NCBI RefSeq assembly: GCF_900100315.1
Contig: NZ_FNFF01000011.1
Location: 124,001 to 188,000, forward strand
Reading direction: 5' to 3'
Origin: Streptomyces indicus
Lineage (GTDB): Bacteria > Actinomycetota > Actinomycetes > Streptomycetales > Streptomycetaceae
DNA length: 64,000 nt
Positions 30,906 through 41,477 of this stretch are shown piece by piece (position 1 is the first letter of the stretch; the number at the start of each line of letters is the position of its first letter). Made by a program: the position numbers and the translations under genes. The notes beneath the pieces were generated by a model, which was not told where the DNA came from, made no database searches, and saw nothing but the letters and a program-made list of their open reading frames with translations.

Positions 30906-32408
30906 GTGTCGGCACAACAGACCATCCACGTGGACGGAGAGTGGCGAAACGCCCTCGACGGATCCACGCGCGAGATCCTCGACCCCGCCGAGGCCCGCCC
31001 GTTCACCGTCGTCGCCGAGGGCGGCGCGGCCGACGCCGATGCGGCGATCGCCGCGGCGCGCCGCGCCTTCGACGAAGGCCCCTGGCCCACCACGCCCGTT
31101 GCGGAACGGGCCGCGCTGCTGCGGCGCGTGGCCGATCTCCTCGTACGCGACCGTGAAGCGCTCGGGCTCCTGGAGAGCCGGGACGCGGGCAAGACCGTCG
31201 AGGAGGGCCGGGTCGACGTGGACTGCGTGGCCGACGCCTTCCGCTACTTCGCCGACCTCGTGGTCGCCGAGGGCCCGGGGCGGATCGTCGACGCGGGCAG
31301 CGACACCGTGCACAGCACCGTCGTGCACGAGCCGGTCGGCGTCTGCGCGATGATCACGCCCTGGAACTACCCGCTCCTCCAGGCGAGTTGGAAGATCGCC
31401 CCGGCGCTCGCGGCGGGCAACACCTTCGTCGTCAAGCCGAGTGAGATCACCCCGCTGACGACGGTGGAGCTGATCCGCCTGCTCGAAGAGGCCGGTCTGC
31501 CGGCCGGTGTCGCGAACATCGTGACCGGCCCCGGCCACACCGTCGGCGCGCGCTTCGCCGAGCATCCCGACGTGGACCTCATCTCGTTCACCGGCGGACT
31601 CGTCAGCGGTACGAAGGTGGCCGAGGCGGCCGCGCGGACCGTCAAGAAGGTCGCGCTCGAACTCGGCGGAAAGAACCCGAACGTGGTCTTCGCCGACGCC
31701 TGCGCGACGGACGAAGCCTTCGACACAGCCGTGGACCAGGCCCTCAACGCCGCGTTCATCCACAGCGGTCAGGTCTGCTCGGCCGGCGGACGCCTCATCG
31801 TCGAGGAGCCGGTGCGCGAGCGCTTCGTCGCCGAACTCGCCCGCCGCGCCGGGCAGATCAGGCTCGGCCGCGGCACCGGCGAGGGCGTCGAGTGCGGACC
31901 CCTCGTATCGCGGCAGCAGTTGGAGAAGACCGAGGCGTACGTGGCCTCCGCCCTGGCGGAGGGAGCGGTCCTGCGCTCCGGCGGCAAGCGTCCCGCGCCG
32001 AGCGAACTCCGGCCCGCCGAGGGGTACTTCTACGAGCCCACCGTCCTCGACAGGTGCCACCGGGGCATGCGGGTCGTGCGCGAGGAGGTCTTCGGACCCG
32101 TCCTCACCGTCGAGACCTTCACCACGGAGGCCGAGGCCCTGGAGCTCGCCAACGACACCGAGTACGGACTCGCGGGCGCCGTATGGACCAGCGACACCGC
32201 CAAGGCCCGGCGCATGGCCCGCCGGATGCGGCACGGCACCGTCTGGATCAACGACTTCCACCCGTATCTGCCGCAGGCGGAGTGGGGCGGCTTCGGCAAG
32301 TCCGGCGTCGGGCGCGAGCTCGGCCCGTCGGGTCTGGCCGAGTACCGCGAGACCAAGCACATCTACCAGAACCTGGACCCGCGGCCGGTCCGCTGGTTCG
32401 CGGGCTGA
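30906..32408 (+). CDS. betB: Betaine-aldehyde dehydrogenase-like ALDH
   Basis: 500 aa from GTG 30906. Typical ALDH motifs: VGVCAMITPWNYPLLQASWK, catalytic Glu in VALELGGKNPNVVFADA, catalytic Cys in FIHSGQVCSAGGRLIVEE, and C-terminal EEVFGPVLTV. It would oxidise betaine aldehyde to glycine betaine with NAD(P). It is first in an operon with a GMC oxidoreductase and a betaine-type ABC importer, which supports the substrate assignment. No BetI-type regulator is adjacent. Confidence 0.88.
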   Translation: MSAQQTIHVDGEWRNALDGSTREILDPAEARPFTVVAEGGAADADAAIAAARRAFDEGPWPTTPVAERAALLRRVADLLVRDREALGLLESRDAGKTVEEGRVDVDCVADAFRYFADLVVAEGPGRIVDAGSDTVHSTVVHEPVGVCAMITPWNYPLLQASWKIAPALAAGNTFVVKPSEITPLTTVELIRLLEEAGLPAGVANIVTGPGHTVGARFAEHPDVDLISFTGGLVSGTKVAEAAARTVKKVALELGGKNPNVVFADACATDEAFDTAVDQALNAAFIHSGQVCSAGGRLIVEEPVRERFVAELARRAGQIRLGRGTGEGVECGPLVSRQQLEKTEAYVASALAEGAVLRSGGKRPAPSELRPAEGYFYEPTVLDRCHRGMRVVREEVFGPVLTVETFTTEAEALELANDTEYGLAGAVWTSDTAKARRMARRMRHGTVWINDFHPYLPQAEWGGFGKSGVGRELGPSGLAEYRETKHIYQNLDPRPVRWFAG

Positions 32409-32552
32409 CCACCCGCGAGGCCGCACGGGAGCACCGCCTCCCGCGCGGCACCGGGCGCCACCTCCCGTGCGAACAGCGCCACTTCCGTGCGGGGGAGCAC
32501 CACCTCCCATTACGCGACGCACTTTTGCACCACCACGAAGGGGAACAAGCAC

Positions 32553-34073
32553 ATGCCTCAGTACGACTATGTAGTCGTCGGGGGCGGCACCGCAGGCTCG
32601 GTGATCGCCTCCCGGCTGACGGAGGACCCCTCGGTCACGGTCGCCGTGATCGAGGGCGGCCCGAGCGACGTGGGGCGTGACGATGTCCTCACCCTGCGCC
32701 GCTGGATGGGCCTGCTCGGCGGCGAACTCGACTACGACTACCCGACGACCGAGCAGCCGCGCGGCAACTCGCACATCCGGCACAGCCGCGCGCGCGTGCT
32801 CGGCGGCTGCTCCAGTCACAACACCCTGATCGCGTTCAAGCCGCTGCCCTCCGACTGGGACGAGTGGGCGGAGCGCGGGGCCGAGGGCTGGGACGCGGCG
32901 TCCATGGAGCCGTACTTCGGCAAGCTCCTCAACAACATCGTGGCGGTGGACGAGAAGGACCGGAACGCCATCGCCCGCGACTTCGTGGACGCCGCGCAGG
33001 CGGCCCTCGGGGTGCCGCGCGTCGAGGGCTTCAACAAGCGGCCCTTCGACGAGGGCGTGGGCTTCTTCGACCTCGCCTACCACCCGGAGGACAACAAGCG
33101 CTCCAGCGCCTCGGTCGCGTATCTGCACCCGGTGATGGACGAGCGCCCCAACCTCACGCTGCTGCTGGAGACTTGGGCGTACCGCCTGGAGCTGGACGGC
33201 TCCCGGGCGCGCGGCGTGCACGTCCGCACGAAGGACGGCGAGGAGGTGTACGTCGAGGCCGCGCGCGAGGTGATCGTGTGCGCCGGCGCCGTGGACACCC
33301 CGCGGCTGCTGCTGCACTCCGGGATAGGCCCGCGCGAGCAGCTCGAAGCGCTCGGCATACCCGTGGTGCACGACCTGCCGGGCGTCGGCGAGAACCTGCT
33401 CGACCACCCCGAGTCCGTGATCGTCTGGGAGACGCACGGACCGATCCCCGAGAACTCGGCGATGGACTCGGACGCGGGCCTCTTCGTGCGCAGGGACCCG
33501 GAGTTCGAGGGCCCGGACCTGATGTTCCACTTCTACCAGATACCGTTCACGGACAACCCGGAGCGGATCGGCTACGAGCGGCCCCCGCACGGCGTCTCCA
33601 TGACGCCCAACATCCCCAAGCCCAAGAGCCGCGGCCGGCTGTACCTGACCAGCAAGGACCCCGAGGTCAAGCCGGCCCTCGACTTCCGGTACTTCACCGA
33701 CGAGGACGACTACGACGGGCGCACCCTCGTCGACGGCATCAAGCTCGCCCGCGAGATCGCCCGGACCGAACCGCTCGCCTCCTGGCTCAAGCGCGAGGTC
33801 GCCCCGGGCCCCGAGGTCACCGGCGACGAGGAGCTGAGCGCGTACGCACGCCAGGTCGCCCACACCGTGTACCACCCCGCGGGTACCTGCCGAATGGGTG
33901 CCTCCGCTGATGAACTTGCCGTAGTGTCCCCGGACTTGACGGTCCGCGGCCTCACCGGCATCCGGATCGCCGACGCGTCCGTCTTCCCGACGATGCCCGC
34001 GGTCAACCCGATGATCGGGGTCCTGATGGTGGGCGAGAAATGCGCCGAGCTGCTGACCGGGAGTGATGCCTGA
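32553..34073 (+). CDS. betA: GMC-family choline dehydrogenase/oxidase-like flavoprotein
   Basis: 506 aa from ATG 32553 (GGGGAA upstream). FAD motif [19 protein letters not shown] at the N-terminus, GMC signature [12 protein letters not shown], second GMC signature [15 protein letters not shown] and the C-terminal His region [11 protein letters not shown] plus [15 protein letters not shown]. It would oxidise choline to betaine aldehyde. The stop overlaps the ABC ATPase start (TGATG). A longer in-frame extension to 32487 lacks the FAD start and a ribosome site. Confidence 0.87.
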   Translation: MPQYDYVVVGGGTAGSVIASRLTEDPSVTVAVIEGGPSDVGRDDVLTLRRWMGLLGGELDYDYPTTEQPRGNSHIRHSRARVLGGCSSHNTLIAFKPLPSDWDEWAERGAEGWDAASMEPYFGKLLNNIVAVDEKDRNAIARDFVDAAQAALGVPRVEGFNKRPFDEGVGFFDLAYHPEDNKRSSASVAYLHPVMDERPNLTLLLETWAYRLELDGSRARGVHVRTKDGEEVYVEAAREVIVCAGAVDTPRLLLHSGIGPREQLEALGIPVVHDLPGVGENLLDHPESVIVWETHGPIPENSAMDSDAGLFVRRDPEFEGPDLMFHFYQIPFTDNPERIGYERPPHGVSMTPNIPKPKSRGRLYLTSKDPEVKPALDFRYFTDEDDYDGRTLVDGIKLAREIARTEPLASWLKREVAPGPEVTGDEELSAYARQVAHTVYHPAGTCRMGASADELAVVSPDLTVRGLTGIRIADASVFPTMPAVNPMIGVLMVGEKCAELLTGSDA

Positions 34074-35179
34074 TGACCGCCGTCACCGAGAGCGCGAAGA
34101 CCGGCCCCGCACCGTCCGGCCCCGTCTTCGCCGTACGCGACCTGTGGAAGGTGTTCGGACCGCGCGCCGCCCGCGTCCCGGGCAACCCCGAGTACGCGGG
34201 CCTGAGCGCCGCCGAACTGCGGGAGAGGACCGGCTGCACCGCCGCCGTGCGCGACGTCAGCTTCGACGTGCAGCGCGGCGAGGTGTTCGTCGTGATGGGC
34301 CTGTCCGGATCCGGCAAGTCCACCCTCGTACGGACGTTGACCCGCCTGATCGAGCCGACCTCCGGCTCCATCGCCATCGACGGTGAGGACGTCCTCGCCA
34401 TGGACAAGAACCGGCTGCGCGCCCTGCGCCGCCACCGCGCCGCGATGGTCTTCCAGAACTTCGGCCTCCTGCCGCACCGCACCGTCCTCGACAACGTCGC
34501 CTACGGCCTGGAGATCCAGGGCGTCGGCAAGGCGGAGCGCCGCGCCAAGGCGCAGACGGTGGTCGAGAAGGTCGGCCTCGCCGGCCTGGAGCAGCGCCGC
34601 CCCGGCCAGCTCTCCGGCGGCCAGCAGCAGCGCGTCGGGCTCGCCCGCGCGCTCGCCGTCGACCCCGAAGTCCTGCTCTTCGACGAGCCGTTCAGCGCCC
34701 TCGACCCGCTGATCCGCCGCGACATGCAGGAGGAGGTCATCCGCCTGCACCGCGAAGAGGGCCGCACCATGGTCTTCATCACGCACGACCTCAGCGAGGC
34801 GCTGCGGCTCGGCGACCGCATCATGCTGATGCGTGACGGCGGCATCGTGCAGCTGGGCACGCCCGAGGAGATCGTGGCCAACCCCGCCGACGACTACGTA
34901 CGGGACTTCGTCCGCGACGTGGCCCGCGAACAGGTCATCTCCGTGCGCCGGGCCATGCGCCCCGCCGACGGCGAGGAGGCCACCTCGGGACCGGCCATCA
35001 CCCCCGACACCCTCGTCGTCGACGCCATCGAGGCCGTCGCCCGCAGCGGCGAGCACTGCCGCGTCGTCGAGGAGGGCCGCACCCTCGGCGTCGTCGACGA
35101 GTCGCAACTACTCGCCGTGGTCGCCGGGTTGGACGGCGACGCGGGGGAGCAGCAGGGCAAGGCGGTGGCCGCCGTATGA
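34073..35179 (+). CDS. Glycine betaine/proline ABC transporter ATPase
   Basis: 368 aa from ATG 34073. Walker [10 protein letters not shown], signature LSGGQQQR, Walker [13 protein letters not shown], and the ProV-type start including [15 protein letters not shown]-terminal extension ([20 protein letters not shown]) resembles a single CBS-like half, the ionic-strength sensor of OpuA/ProV. Together with the double permease and the binding protein it forms a compatible-solute importer. Confidence 0.93.
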   Translation: MTAVTESAKTGPAPSGPVFAVRDLWKVFGPRAARVPGNPEYAGLSAAELRERTGCTAAVRDVSFDVQRGEVFVVMGLSGSGKSTLVRTLTRLIEPTSGSIAIDGEDVLAMDKNRLRALRRHRAAMVFQNFGLLPHRTVLDNVAYGLEIQGVGKAERRAKAQTVVEKVGLAGLEQRRPGQLSGGQQQRVGLARALAVDPEVLLFDEPFSALDPLIRRDMQEEVIRLHREEGRTMVFITHDLSEALRLGDRIMLMRDGGIVQLGTPEEIVANPADDYVRDFVRDVAREQVISVRRAMRPADGEEATSGPAITPDTLVVDAIEAVARSGEHCRVVEEGRTLGVVDESQLLAVVAGLDGDAGEQQGKAVAAV

Positions 35180-35210
35180 GCCGCCCTGCCAGTACGGGGA
35201 GGGCGGCCGC

Positions 35211-37220
35211 ATGACCGCACCGACCCTCGACCGCCCCCTGAAGACCGAGACCCCGGGCGCCCCGCAGCCGCCCGGCGCCCTGGCCCGCGCCGCGGCCCAC
35301 CCCAAGGCCGTCCTCCTGGTCCTCGCCCTGCTCGTCGCGGTGGTCTCCGCTGCCGTGGCCGGCAGCGGCGCCTGGCCCGCCGACCTGACCGTCGACATCC
35401 GCACCCCGTTGCAGGACTTCAACGAGTGGCTGGTCGACAACCGCACCACCCACCCGCTGTTCCTGTACTTCCTGCTGCACATCTCCAACACCGCCGAATC
35501 CGCCGTCGACGGGGTCGCGAGCGCCCTCGAAGCGCTCGGCTTCATCGGAGTGACGGTGACCGCCGTGCTCCTGGCCTGGTACGCGGGCGGGGCCGGGCTG
35601 CGCCGGCGCGCCCTGGTCACCGGCGCCACGGCCTTCGGCACCTTCGCCGTCATCGGTGTGCTCGGCATGTGGGAGTACGCGATGGAGACGCTCGCCCTGA
35701 TGGTGGTGTGCGTGGCCGTCGCCGCCGTCATCGGCGCGCTGCTCGGCCTGCTCGCCGGGCTCTCGGACCGCGCCGAACGCATGCTGCGGCCGGTGTTCGA
35801 CACCATGCAGGTGCTGCCGGCGTTCTCGTATCTGCTGCCGTTCGTGCTGATCTTCGGCATCGCCGTGCCCTCGGCCTTCGTGGCCACGGTCATCTACGCC
35901 GTACCGCCCATGGCCCGGCTCACCGCACTGGGTCTGCGCGGCGCCGACCCGGCCGCGCTCGAGGCCTCCGCCTCGCTCGGCGCGAACGCCTGGCAGCGGC
36001 TGTGGACGGCCCGGCTGCCGCTGGCCCGCAAGCAGATGCTGCTCGGCCTCAACCAGACGATCATGATGAGCCTGTCGATGGTCGTGCTGGCCACGCTCGT
36101 CGGCACCGCAGGCCTCGGCGAGCCCATCTACAAGGCCCTGCAGATCATCGACGTCGGCCAGGCGCTGCCGCCCGGCATCGCGATCGTCCTGATCGCCATC
36201 TGGCTCGACCGCACCACGGCCGCCGCCGGTGAGCGCCTCGACGACCCCGACGAGGGGGTGCGTCCGGCGCCTGCGGCCTGGCTGCTGCGGGCCGTGGTCG
36301 TGGCGGGCGTGGCCGCGGCCGCCGTCGCCGGCTCGGCGCTCGGACGCAAGGAGTGGCCCGACACCTGGGTGGTGTCCATCGCCGACCCCGTCAACGACGT
36401 GGCGAACTGGATCGAACGCGAGCTGTCCTCCGGCATCCCCGTCCTCGGCGGCACGCAGACCTGGGCCGACGGCTTCTCGGAGTTCGTGCTCAACCCGCTG
36501 CGCAGCGCCCTGGTCGGCACCCCCTGGTGGGCGCTCGTCCTGGTCGCCGGCGTCCTCGCGTACACCGTGGGCCGGCTGCGCGCGACCGTCACGGTGGTCC
36601 TGGCGCTCGGCGTCATCGGCGCCCTCGGCCTGTGGACCCGCTCCATGGACACCCTGTCCCAGGTGATCGCGGCCCTCGCGCTGACCCTGCTCATCGGCTT
36701 CGCGATCGGTGTGCTCGCCGCCCGTGTGGCCTGGGTGGAGCGGCTGATCAGGCCCGTCCTCGACACGCTGCAGACCATGCCGCAGTTCGTCTATCTGATC
36801 CCGATGATCGCGCTGTTCACCGGCGGCCGGTTCGCCGGCGTGGTGGCCTCGGTGCTCTACGCGCTGCCGGCCGTCATCCGCATCACCGCCCAGGGCATCC
36901 GCCAGATCGACCCCTCCGCCCTCGAAGCGGCCCGCTCGCTCGGCGCCTCCACGGGCCAGCAACTGCGTCAGGTCCAGCTCCCGTTGGCCCGGCCCGCGCT
37001 GCTGCTCGCCGTGAACCAGGGCGTCGTCCTGGTCCTGTCGATGGTGGTCATCGCCGGGATGATCGGCGGCGGCGCGCTCGGTGTCGACGTGGTCAAGGGC
37101 CTCACCAAGGGCGATCTGCCGCTCGGCCTCACGGCCGGCATCGCGATCGTCTGCCTCGGTGTGCTGCTCGACCGCATCACCCAGCCGCAGGCCGTACGCC
37201 GCCGCCGCACCGCGCGCTGA
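35211..37220 (+). CDS. Fused double-permease subunit of the betaine ABC transporter
   Basis: 669 aa from ATG 35211 (GGGGAGGG upstream). There are two full permease modules. The first (about 40-330) ends in [20 protein letters not shown], the second (about 360-650) in [20 protein letters not shown]; both are EAA-type ATPase-contact loops. Each is preceded by four to five membrane helices. Most ProW/OpuAB subunits are single modules forming homodimers, so this looks like a gene duplication and fusion giving a fixed heterodimer. Confidence 0.9.
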   Translation: MTAPTLDRPLKTETPGAPQPPGALARAAAHPKAVLLVLALLVAVVSAAVAGSGAWPADLTVDIRTPLQDFNEWLVDNRTTHPLFLYFLLHISNTAESAVDGVASALEALGFIGVTVTAVLLAWYAGGAGLRRRALVTGATAFGTFAVIGVLGMWEYAMETLALMVVCVAVAAVIGALLGLLAGLSDRAERMLRPVFDTMQVLPAFSYLLPFVLIFGIAVPSAFVATVIYAVPPMARLTALGLRGADPAALEASASLGANAWQRLWTARLPLARKQMLLGLNQTIMMSLSMVVLATLVGTAGLGEPIYKALQIIDVGQALPPGIAIVLIAIWLDRTTAAAGERLDDPDEGVRPAPAAWLLRAVVVAGVAAAAVAGSALGRKEWPDTWVVSIADPVNDVANWIERELSSGIPVLGGTQTWADGFSEFVLNPLRSALVGTPWWALVLVAGVLAYTVGRLRATVTVVLALGVIGALGLWTRSMDTLSQVIAALALTLLIGFAIGVLAARVAWVERLIRPVLDTLQTMPQFVYLIPMIALFTGGRFAGVVASVLYALPAVIRITAQGIRQIDPSALEAARSLGASTGQQLRQVQLPLARPALLLAVNQGVVLVLSMVVIAGMIGGGALGVDVVKGLTKGDLPLGLTAGIAIVCLGVLLDRITQPQAVRRRRTAR

Positions 37221-37279
37221 CCCGCGCCCGCGCCCCCTTTCCTTCTCAACTCCCTGCCTAGCAAAGGAACTCTTCCCTC

Positions 37280-38248
37280 ATGAAGCCCAGCAGTACGAAG
37301 CGGATCCGCCTCTCCCTCGTCGCCGGTGCCGGCGCCCTCGGCATGCTCGCCCTCAGCGCCTGCGGCGCCGCCGAGACCGGCAAGAGCGGCGGCTCGGACG
37401 AGGTCACGATCACCGTCCCGTCGTGGGTCGGCGCCCAGGCCAACGCCGAGGTCGCCAAGGTGATCCTCGAAGAGGAGCTGGACGTCAAGAAGGTCAACCT
37501 CAAGACGATGGACGAGCCCATCGCCTGGGACGCCCTCAACTCCGGTGAGGCGGACGCGATCCTGGAGGACTGGGACGGCCAGCCCGAGAAGCAGAAGCTC
37601 TACATCGACCAGAAGAAGTCCGTGGTCAAGGGCGGCGACCTGGGCGTGACCGGCCACATCGGCTGGTTCGTGCCGAAGTACTACGCGGACGCGCACCCCG
37701 AGGTGCTCGACTACAAGACGATCAACAAGGTCGCGAAGGACTTCAAGTCCTCGGAGTCCGAGGGCAAGGGCGAGTTCCTCGGCGCGGCGCCCTCGTACAC
37801 CACGTACGACGAATGGCTGATCAAGAACCACAAGCTGGACTTCAAGATCAAGGAGACGGGCGCCGAGGCGGCCCAGATCAAGGAGATCCAGCAGAAGTAC
37901 AAGAACAAGGAGCCGTTCATCACCTACTGGTGGGAACCGCAGTGGCTCAACGCCGACATCGAGCTGGTCGAGGTCAAGCTGCCGGAGTTCACCGAGGGCT
38001 GCAACGAGCCCAAGGAGAAGACCGAGTGCGGTTACGCCAACACCCCGCTGCAGAAGTACTTCAACGCCGACTTCGCGAAGAAGGGCGGCGACGCGGTCGA
38101 GTTCCTGAAGAACTTCAAGTGGACCAACGAGCAGCAGAACGAGGTCTCGAAGTGGATCGCCAAGGACAAGATGTCCGGCGAGGAGGCCGCGAAGAAGTGG
38201 GTGAAGGAGAACAAGGAGACGTGGGAGGCGTGGCTGCCGAAGAAGTAG
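37280..38248 (+). CDS. Glycine betaine-binding lipoprotein (OpuAC/ProX type)
   Basis: 322 aa from ATG 37280. The signal peptide ends in the lipobox LSAC (Cys28). The mature part begins VTITVPSWVGAQANAEVAK and carries aromatic residues typical of betaine pockets (VPSWVG, ILEDWDGQ, GHIGWFVPKYY, ITYWWEPQWL). It delivers betaine or proline betaine to the permease. It is last in the five-gene operon; a strong terminator follows. Confidence 0.92.
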   Translation: MKPSSTKRIRLSLVAGAGALGMLALSACGAAETGKSGGSDEVTITVPSWVGAQANAEVAKVILEEELDVKKVNLKTMDEPIAWDALNSGEADAILEDWDGQPEKQKLYIDQKKSVVKGGDLGVTGHIGWFVPKYYADAHPEVLDYKTINKVAKDFKSSESEGKGEFLGAAPSYTTYDEWLIKNHKLDFKIKETGAEAAQIKEIQQKYKNKEPFITYWWEPQWLNADIELVEVKLPEFTEGCNEPKEKTECGYANTPLQKYFNADFAKKGGDAVEFLKNFKWTNEQQNEVSKWIAKDKMSGEEAAKKWVKENKETWEAWLPKK

Positions 38249-38267
38249 CCGGCCGCCTGTGACGTGA

Positions 38268-38298
38268 CGGGGTGGGGCACCTCTGGTGCCCCACCCCG
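38268..38298 (+). terminator. Terminator of the betaine operon
   Basis: Perfect 14-bp GC-rich stem (38268-38281 with 38285-38298), 3-nt loop, 20 bp after the binding-protein stop. It can also serve the convergent AhpD-like gene. Confidence 0.88.
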
Positions 38299-38327
38299 CG
38301 TCCCCTCCCCATGGACGCGGCGCGTCG

Positions 38328-38831
38328 TCAGTCGGTCTTCGGCCGGTGCGCCGTCGACCCCGGCGTGTAGTGCCCCGCCACCATGCGCGTCGAGACCGCG
38401 ATCCGGTTCCACGCGTTGATCACCGTGATCACCGCGAGCAGCGAGGACAGCTCCGCCTCGTCGAAGTGCTTGGCGGCCTTCTCCCAGACCTCGTCCGGCA
38501 CGAAACCGTCCGTCAGGACCGTGACGGCCTCCGCCAGCTCCAGCGCGGCCGCCTCCTTCTCGGTGTAGAAGTGCCGCGACTCCTCCCAGGCGCTCAGCTG
38601 GATGATCCGCTCGGGGGTCTCGCCGGCGGCCAGCGCGTCCTTGCTGTGCATGTCGATGCAGAAGGCGCAGTGGTTCAGCTGCGAGGCGCGGATCTTCACC
38701 AGCTCCGCGATCACCGGGTCGAGGCCCTGCCGCGAGGCGCCGTCGACCTTGATCATCGCCTTGTAGAACTCCGGCAGGTGCTGCCCGAGGTTGAGGCGGG
38801 GCGTGTGCTCAGGTGCGTATTCAGTGCTCAT
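38328..38831 (-). CDS. Carboxymuconolactone decarboxylase / AhpD-family protein
   Basis: 167 aa from ATG 38831. The CxxC active-site motif is in LNHCAFCIDMHSKDA, the usual peroxidase signature of this family, followed by ALAAGETPERI and LAVITVINAWNRIAV. Members reduce hydroperoxides with a thiol relay. It is divergent from a MocR regulator with only 47 bp between starts, so the two are likely linked in regulation. Confidence 0.92.
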   Translation of the reverse strand: MSTEYAPEHTPRLNLGQHLPEFYKAMIKVDGASRQGLDPVIAELVKIRASQLNHCAFCIDMHSKDALAAGETPERIIQLSAWEESRHFYTEKEAAALELAEAVTVLTDGFVPDEVWEKAAKHFDEAELSSLLAVITVINAWNRIAVSTRMVAGHYTPGSTAHRPKTD

Positions 38832-38878
38832 GGCGACCACGCTACGGCGCACTGGCCCGGCCGGTATGGTCCATTTCC

Positions 38879-40273
38879 ATGGTGAATTCCTGGGCCAATC
38901 TGGGTGTGGACCTGCACCTCGACGTGGGCCGCTCCGGCGTCCGCAAGGGACTCACGGACGCCCTGCGCGACGCCGTCCGCACCGGCCGGCTCACCCCCGG
39001 CACCCGCCTGCCGTCCTCGCGCTCCCTCGCCGCCGACCTGGGCATCGCCCGCAACACCGTCGCCGACGCCTACGCCGACCTCGTCGCCGAGGGCTGGCTC
39101 ACCGCGCGCCAGGGCTCCGGCACCCGCGTCGCACCGCGCACCGTACCGGCGCCACAGACCCCGCGCCCCGCCCCGCGCCGCGCCCCCAAGGTCAGATACG
39201 GCCTGCACCCCGGCTCCCCGGACGTCAGCGCCTTTCCCCGTACGGAATGGGCCAAAGCCGCCCGCCGCGCCCTGCTCGACGCGCCCAACGACGCCTTCGA
39301 CTATGGCGACCCGCGCGGCCGCCTCGAACTGCGCACCGCGCTCGCCGACTACCTTGCGCGGGCCCGCGGCGTCCACGCCGAACCCGACCGCATCCTCGTC
39401 ACCGCCGGCTTCGTCGGCGCACTCCCGCTCCTGGCCCGCGCCCTGCGCGCCCGCGGCGCCACCACGGTCGCGGTCGAGTCCTACGGACTGGCCCACCACT
39501 GGTCCCGCTTCACCGACGAGGGCCTCGCCCTCGCGCCCCTGCCCGTGGACGAACGCGGCACGGTCACCGACGGCCTGGGCTCCGCGGGCGCGCTCCTGGT
39601 CACCCCGGCCCACCAGTTCCCGCTCGGCAACCCGCTCGCCTCCGAGCGCCGCGCCCAGGCCGTCGACTGGGCCCGCCGCACCGGCGGGGTGATCCTGGAG
39701 GACGACTACGACGGCGAGTTCCGCTACGACCGCCAGGCCGTCGGCGCCCTCCAGGGCCTCGACCCCGACCGCGTCGTCTACTGCGGCACGGTCAGCAAAT
39801 CCCTCGCCCCCGCACTCCGGCTCGGCTGGCTGGTGCTGCCCGCCGATCTCGCCGCCCTGGCCGCGCGCACCAAGGGCGTCTCGGAGTGGCAGTGCAGCGC
39901 CGTCGACCAGCTCACGCTCGCGCAGTTCCTCACCTCGGGCGCGTACGACCACCACGTACGGGCCATGCGTCTGAAGTACCGCCGCCGGCGCGACGAACTC
40001 GTCACGGCCCTCGCCGCGCACGCCCCGCACGTCAAGGTCAGCGGCATCGCGGCCGGACTGCACGCGGTGCTCGAACTCCCGCCGGGCACCGAGCAGTCGG
40101 CGCTGCGCACGGCCGCGTACCACGGCATCCGCGTCCAGGGCCTGCACTTCTTCCGCCACCCGGACGCCACGACCCCGCCCCGCGACGGCTTGGTCGTCGG
40201 CTACGGCACCCCGCCGGACCACGCGTGGGCGGGGGCGCTGGCGGCGTTGTGCGAGGTGCTGTCGGCGTTGTGA
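38879..40273 (+). CDS. MocR/PdxR-type transcription factor (GntR-HTH + aminotransferase fold)
   Basis: 464 aa from ATG 38879. The N-terminal GntR winged helix has RLPSSRSLAADLGIARNTVA and LTARQGSGTRV. The C-terminal fold-type-I aminotransferase domain has the PLP lysine in GTVSKSLAPALRLGW, and VILEDDYDGEFRYD. MocR proteins sense PLP or related ligands and commonly control a divergent gene, here the AhpD-like enzyme. The mRNA may have almost no leader: TATGGT sits 17 bp before the ATG. Confidence 0.93.
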   Translation: MVNSWANLGVDLHLDVGRSGVRKGLTDALRDAVRTGRLTPGTRLPSSRSLAADLGIARNTVADAYADLVAEGWLTARQGSGTRVAPRTVPAPQTPRPAPRRAPKVRYGLHPGSPDVSAFPRTEWAKAARRALLDAPNDAFDYGDPRGRLELRTALADYLARARGVHAEPDRILVTAGFVGALPLLARALRARGATTVAVESYGLAHHWSRFTDEGLALAPLPVDERGTVTDGLGSAGALLVTPAHQFPLGNPLASERRAQAVDWARRTGGVILEDDYDGEFRYDRQAVGALQGLDPDRVVYCGTVSKSLAPALRLGWLVLPADLAALAARTKGVSEWQCSAVDQLTLAQFLTSGAYDHHVRAMRLKYRRRRDELVTALAAHAPHVKVSGIAAGLHAVLELPPGTEQSALRTAAYHGIRVQGLHFFRHPDATTPPRDGLVVGYGTPPDHAWAGALAALCEVLSAL

Positions 40274-40326
40274 GGTGTCCGGCGCGGTTCTGGCGCGGTC
40301 GTCAAATTCCGTTGCGGGCGCGCCAA

Positions 40327-40353
40327 TTGACTCCCGGCGGCAACAGATAAGAT
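40327..40353 (+). promoter_or_regulatory. Candidate promoter of the TagC-like gene
   Basis: TTGACT, 15 nt, TAAGAT in an AT-richer patch about 40 bp upstream of the ATG at 40394. The spacer is short for a standard sigma-70 promoter (GATAAG two bases earlier is an alternative -10). Confidence 0.4.
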
Positions 40354-40393
40354 CACGTGCTTCCGCCCATCCCCCCAACGCCTGGAGCGTCCC

Positions 40394-41365
40394 ATGCCCC
40401 CCACACCCCCCTTCTCGCGCCGCAGCCTGATACGCACCGGAGCGGGCGCCTCGCTCGCCGCGCTCGGGCTCGGACTCGGCGCGCAGAGCGCCGCGGCCGA
40501 CGTCCCCGTCACCCAGCGCTTCGACCTCACGCAGCCCTCGTACGACCTGTTCCGCTCGGCGGACCTGCACGGCCCCCGGGTCCAGCAGAGCTTCGCCTTC
40601 GACTGGGTGAACAAGTTCCTGTACGTCGCCACCAAGCGCGACGGCAGTCCCGAGTCCGCGGGCGACCTGTGCATCAACAAGCTCGACTTCCACGGCAATT
40701 ACCTCGCCTACATGCACCTCAACGGCTTCGGCCACGGGGTCGCCTTCGCCGCACTGCCGGACGGCTCCGGCACCGAGCTGTGGGTCGAGTGCGCCGCGAA
40801 CAGCAACGGGTACGGCACCGCGCTCGCCCCGATCCGCTTCACCGCGGGCCAGACCCTCGGCTCGCCCGCCGCCTCCGCCGCGTACCGGCCCATCTCCGGC
40901 GCCAGTGAGTACACCTGCTCCGTGGACCCGGTGTACCGGCGCATGATCGTGCGCTACCACACGAGCTCCGGCAAGCGCATCCGCGTCTACCCGCTCTCCG
41001 CCTTCGAGAACCGGAGTTGGGGCACCCCGCTCGCCGACTTCGCCCAGCCGTCGATCTCCGGCACGGCCCAGGGCTACGCCCTCTACGGCTCGTACATGTA
41101 CTTCCAGACCGGCAATGCCTACCCGGGCGACGGCACCCCCACCGGCGACGGCAACACGTACCTCACCAGCATCGACATCAACACCGGCACCGTGAAGCAG
41201 GGCCCCGTCCTCACCAAGGCCGGCTCCACGCTGCACTTCCGCGAGCCGGAGGGCCTCGCGGTCTACCGCACCGACGCGGGCGAGGCCCGGCTCTTCATCG
41301 GCTTCGCGACCGGGGTGGAGGGGGACCGGCGGTCGAGCATCTTCTACAAGAACGCGTTGATCTGA
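40394..41365 (+). CDS. Tat-exported TagC-like / phage-baseplate-propeller protein
   Basis: 323 aa from ATG 40394. A twin-arginine signal (FSRRSLIRTGAGASLAALGL) ends near SAAA-DVP. The mature part is beta-rich with propeller-like repeats (FAFDWVNKFLYVATKR, VAFAALPDGSGTELWVE, YLTSIDINTGTV, GEARLFIGFATG). It fits actinobacterial proteins annotated as teichoic acid biosynthesis protein C or phage receptor-binding propeller proteins. A cell-wall polymer binding or processing role is inferred. It is monocistronic. Confidence 0.75.
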   Translation: MPPTPPFSRRSLIRTGAGASLAALGLGLGAQSAAADVPVTQRFDLTQPSYDLFRSADLHGPRVQQSFAFDWVNKFLYVATKRDGSPESAGDLCINKLDFHGNYLAYMHLNGFGHGVAFAALPDGSGTELWVECAANSNGYGTALAPIRFTAGQTLGSPAASAAYRPISGASEYTCSVDPVYRRMIVRYHTSSGKRIRVYPLSAFENRSWGTPLADFAQPSISGTAQGYALYGSYMYFQTGNAYPGDGTPTGDGNTYLTSIDINTGTVKQGPVLTKAGSTLHFREPEGLAVYRTDAGEARLFIGFATGVEGDRRSSIFYKNALI

Positions 41366-41410
41366 GGCATCGAGGGCGCCCGAGTCGTAGGGAGAAGTCC
41401 CCGGCGGGCT

Positions 41411-41477
41411 GTGGCAGTTCAGGCCGGACAGCTCAGCCGTGGCAGTTCAGGCCGAGCGGTTCAGGCCAGACAGCTCA
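41411..41477. repeat. Short repeats at the 3' end of the EamA gene
   Basis: A 19-bp unit ending in the gene's own stop triplet (41459-41477) recurs with one mismatch at 41417-41435. A 13-bp sub-unit (GGCAGTTCAGGCC) occurs at 41413 and 41441. The duplication lies directly downstream of the leftward EamA stop. Confidence 0.8.

Noticed and set aside
30777-33875. Open frame of over 1000 codons on the minus strand across the betaine-aldehyde dehydrogenase and GMC genes
   Set aside because: It is antisense to two clear enzyme genes, has Arg/Gly/Val composition of a GC-rich shadow frame and matches no family.
38828-41236. 802-codon minus-strand frame over the MocR and TagC-like genes
   Set aside because: The plus strand has recognisable GntR/aminotransferase motifs and a Tat signal; the minus frame has neither domain nor ribosome site.
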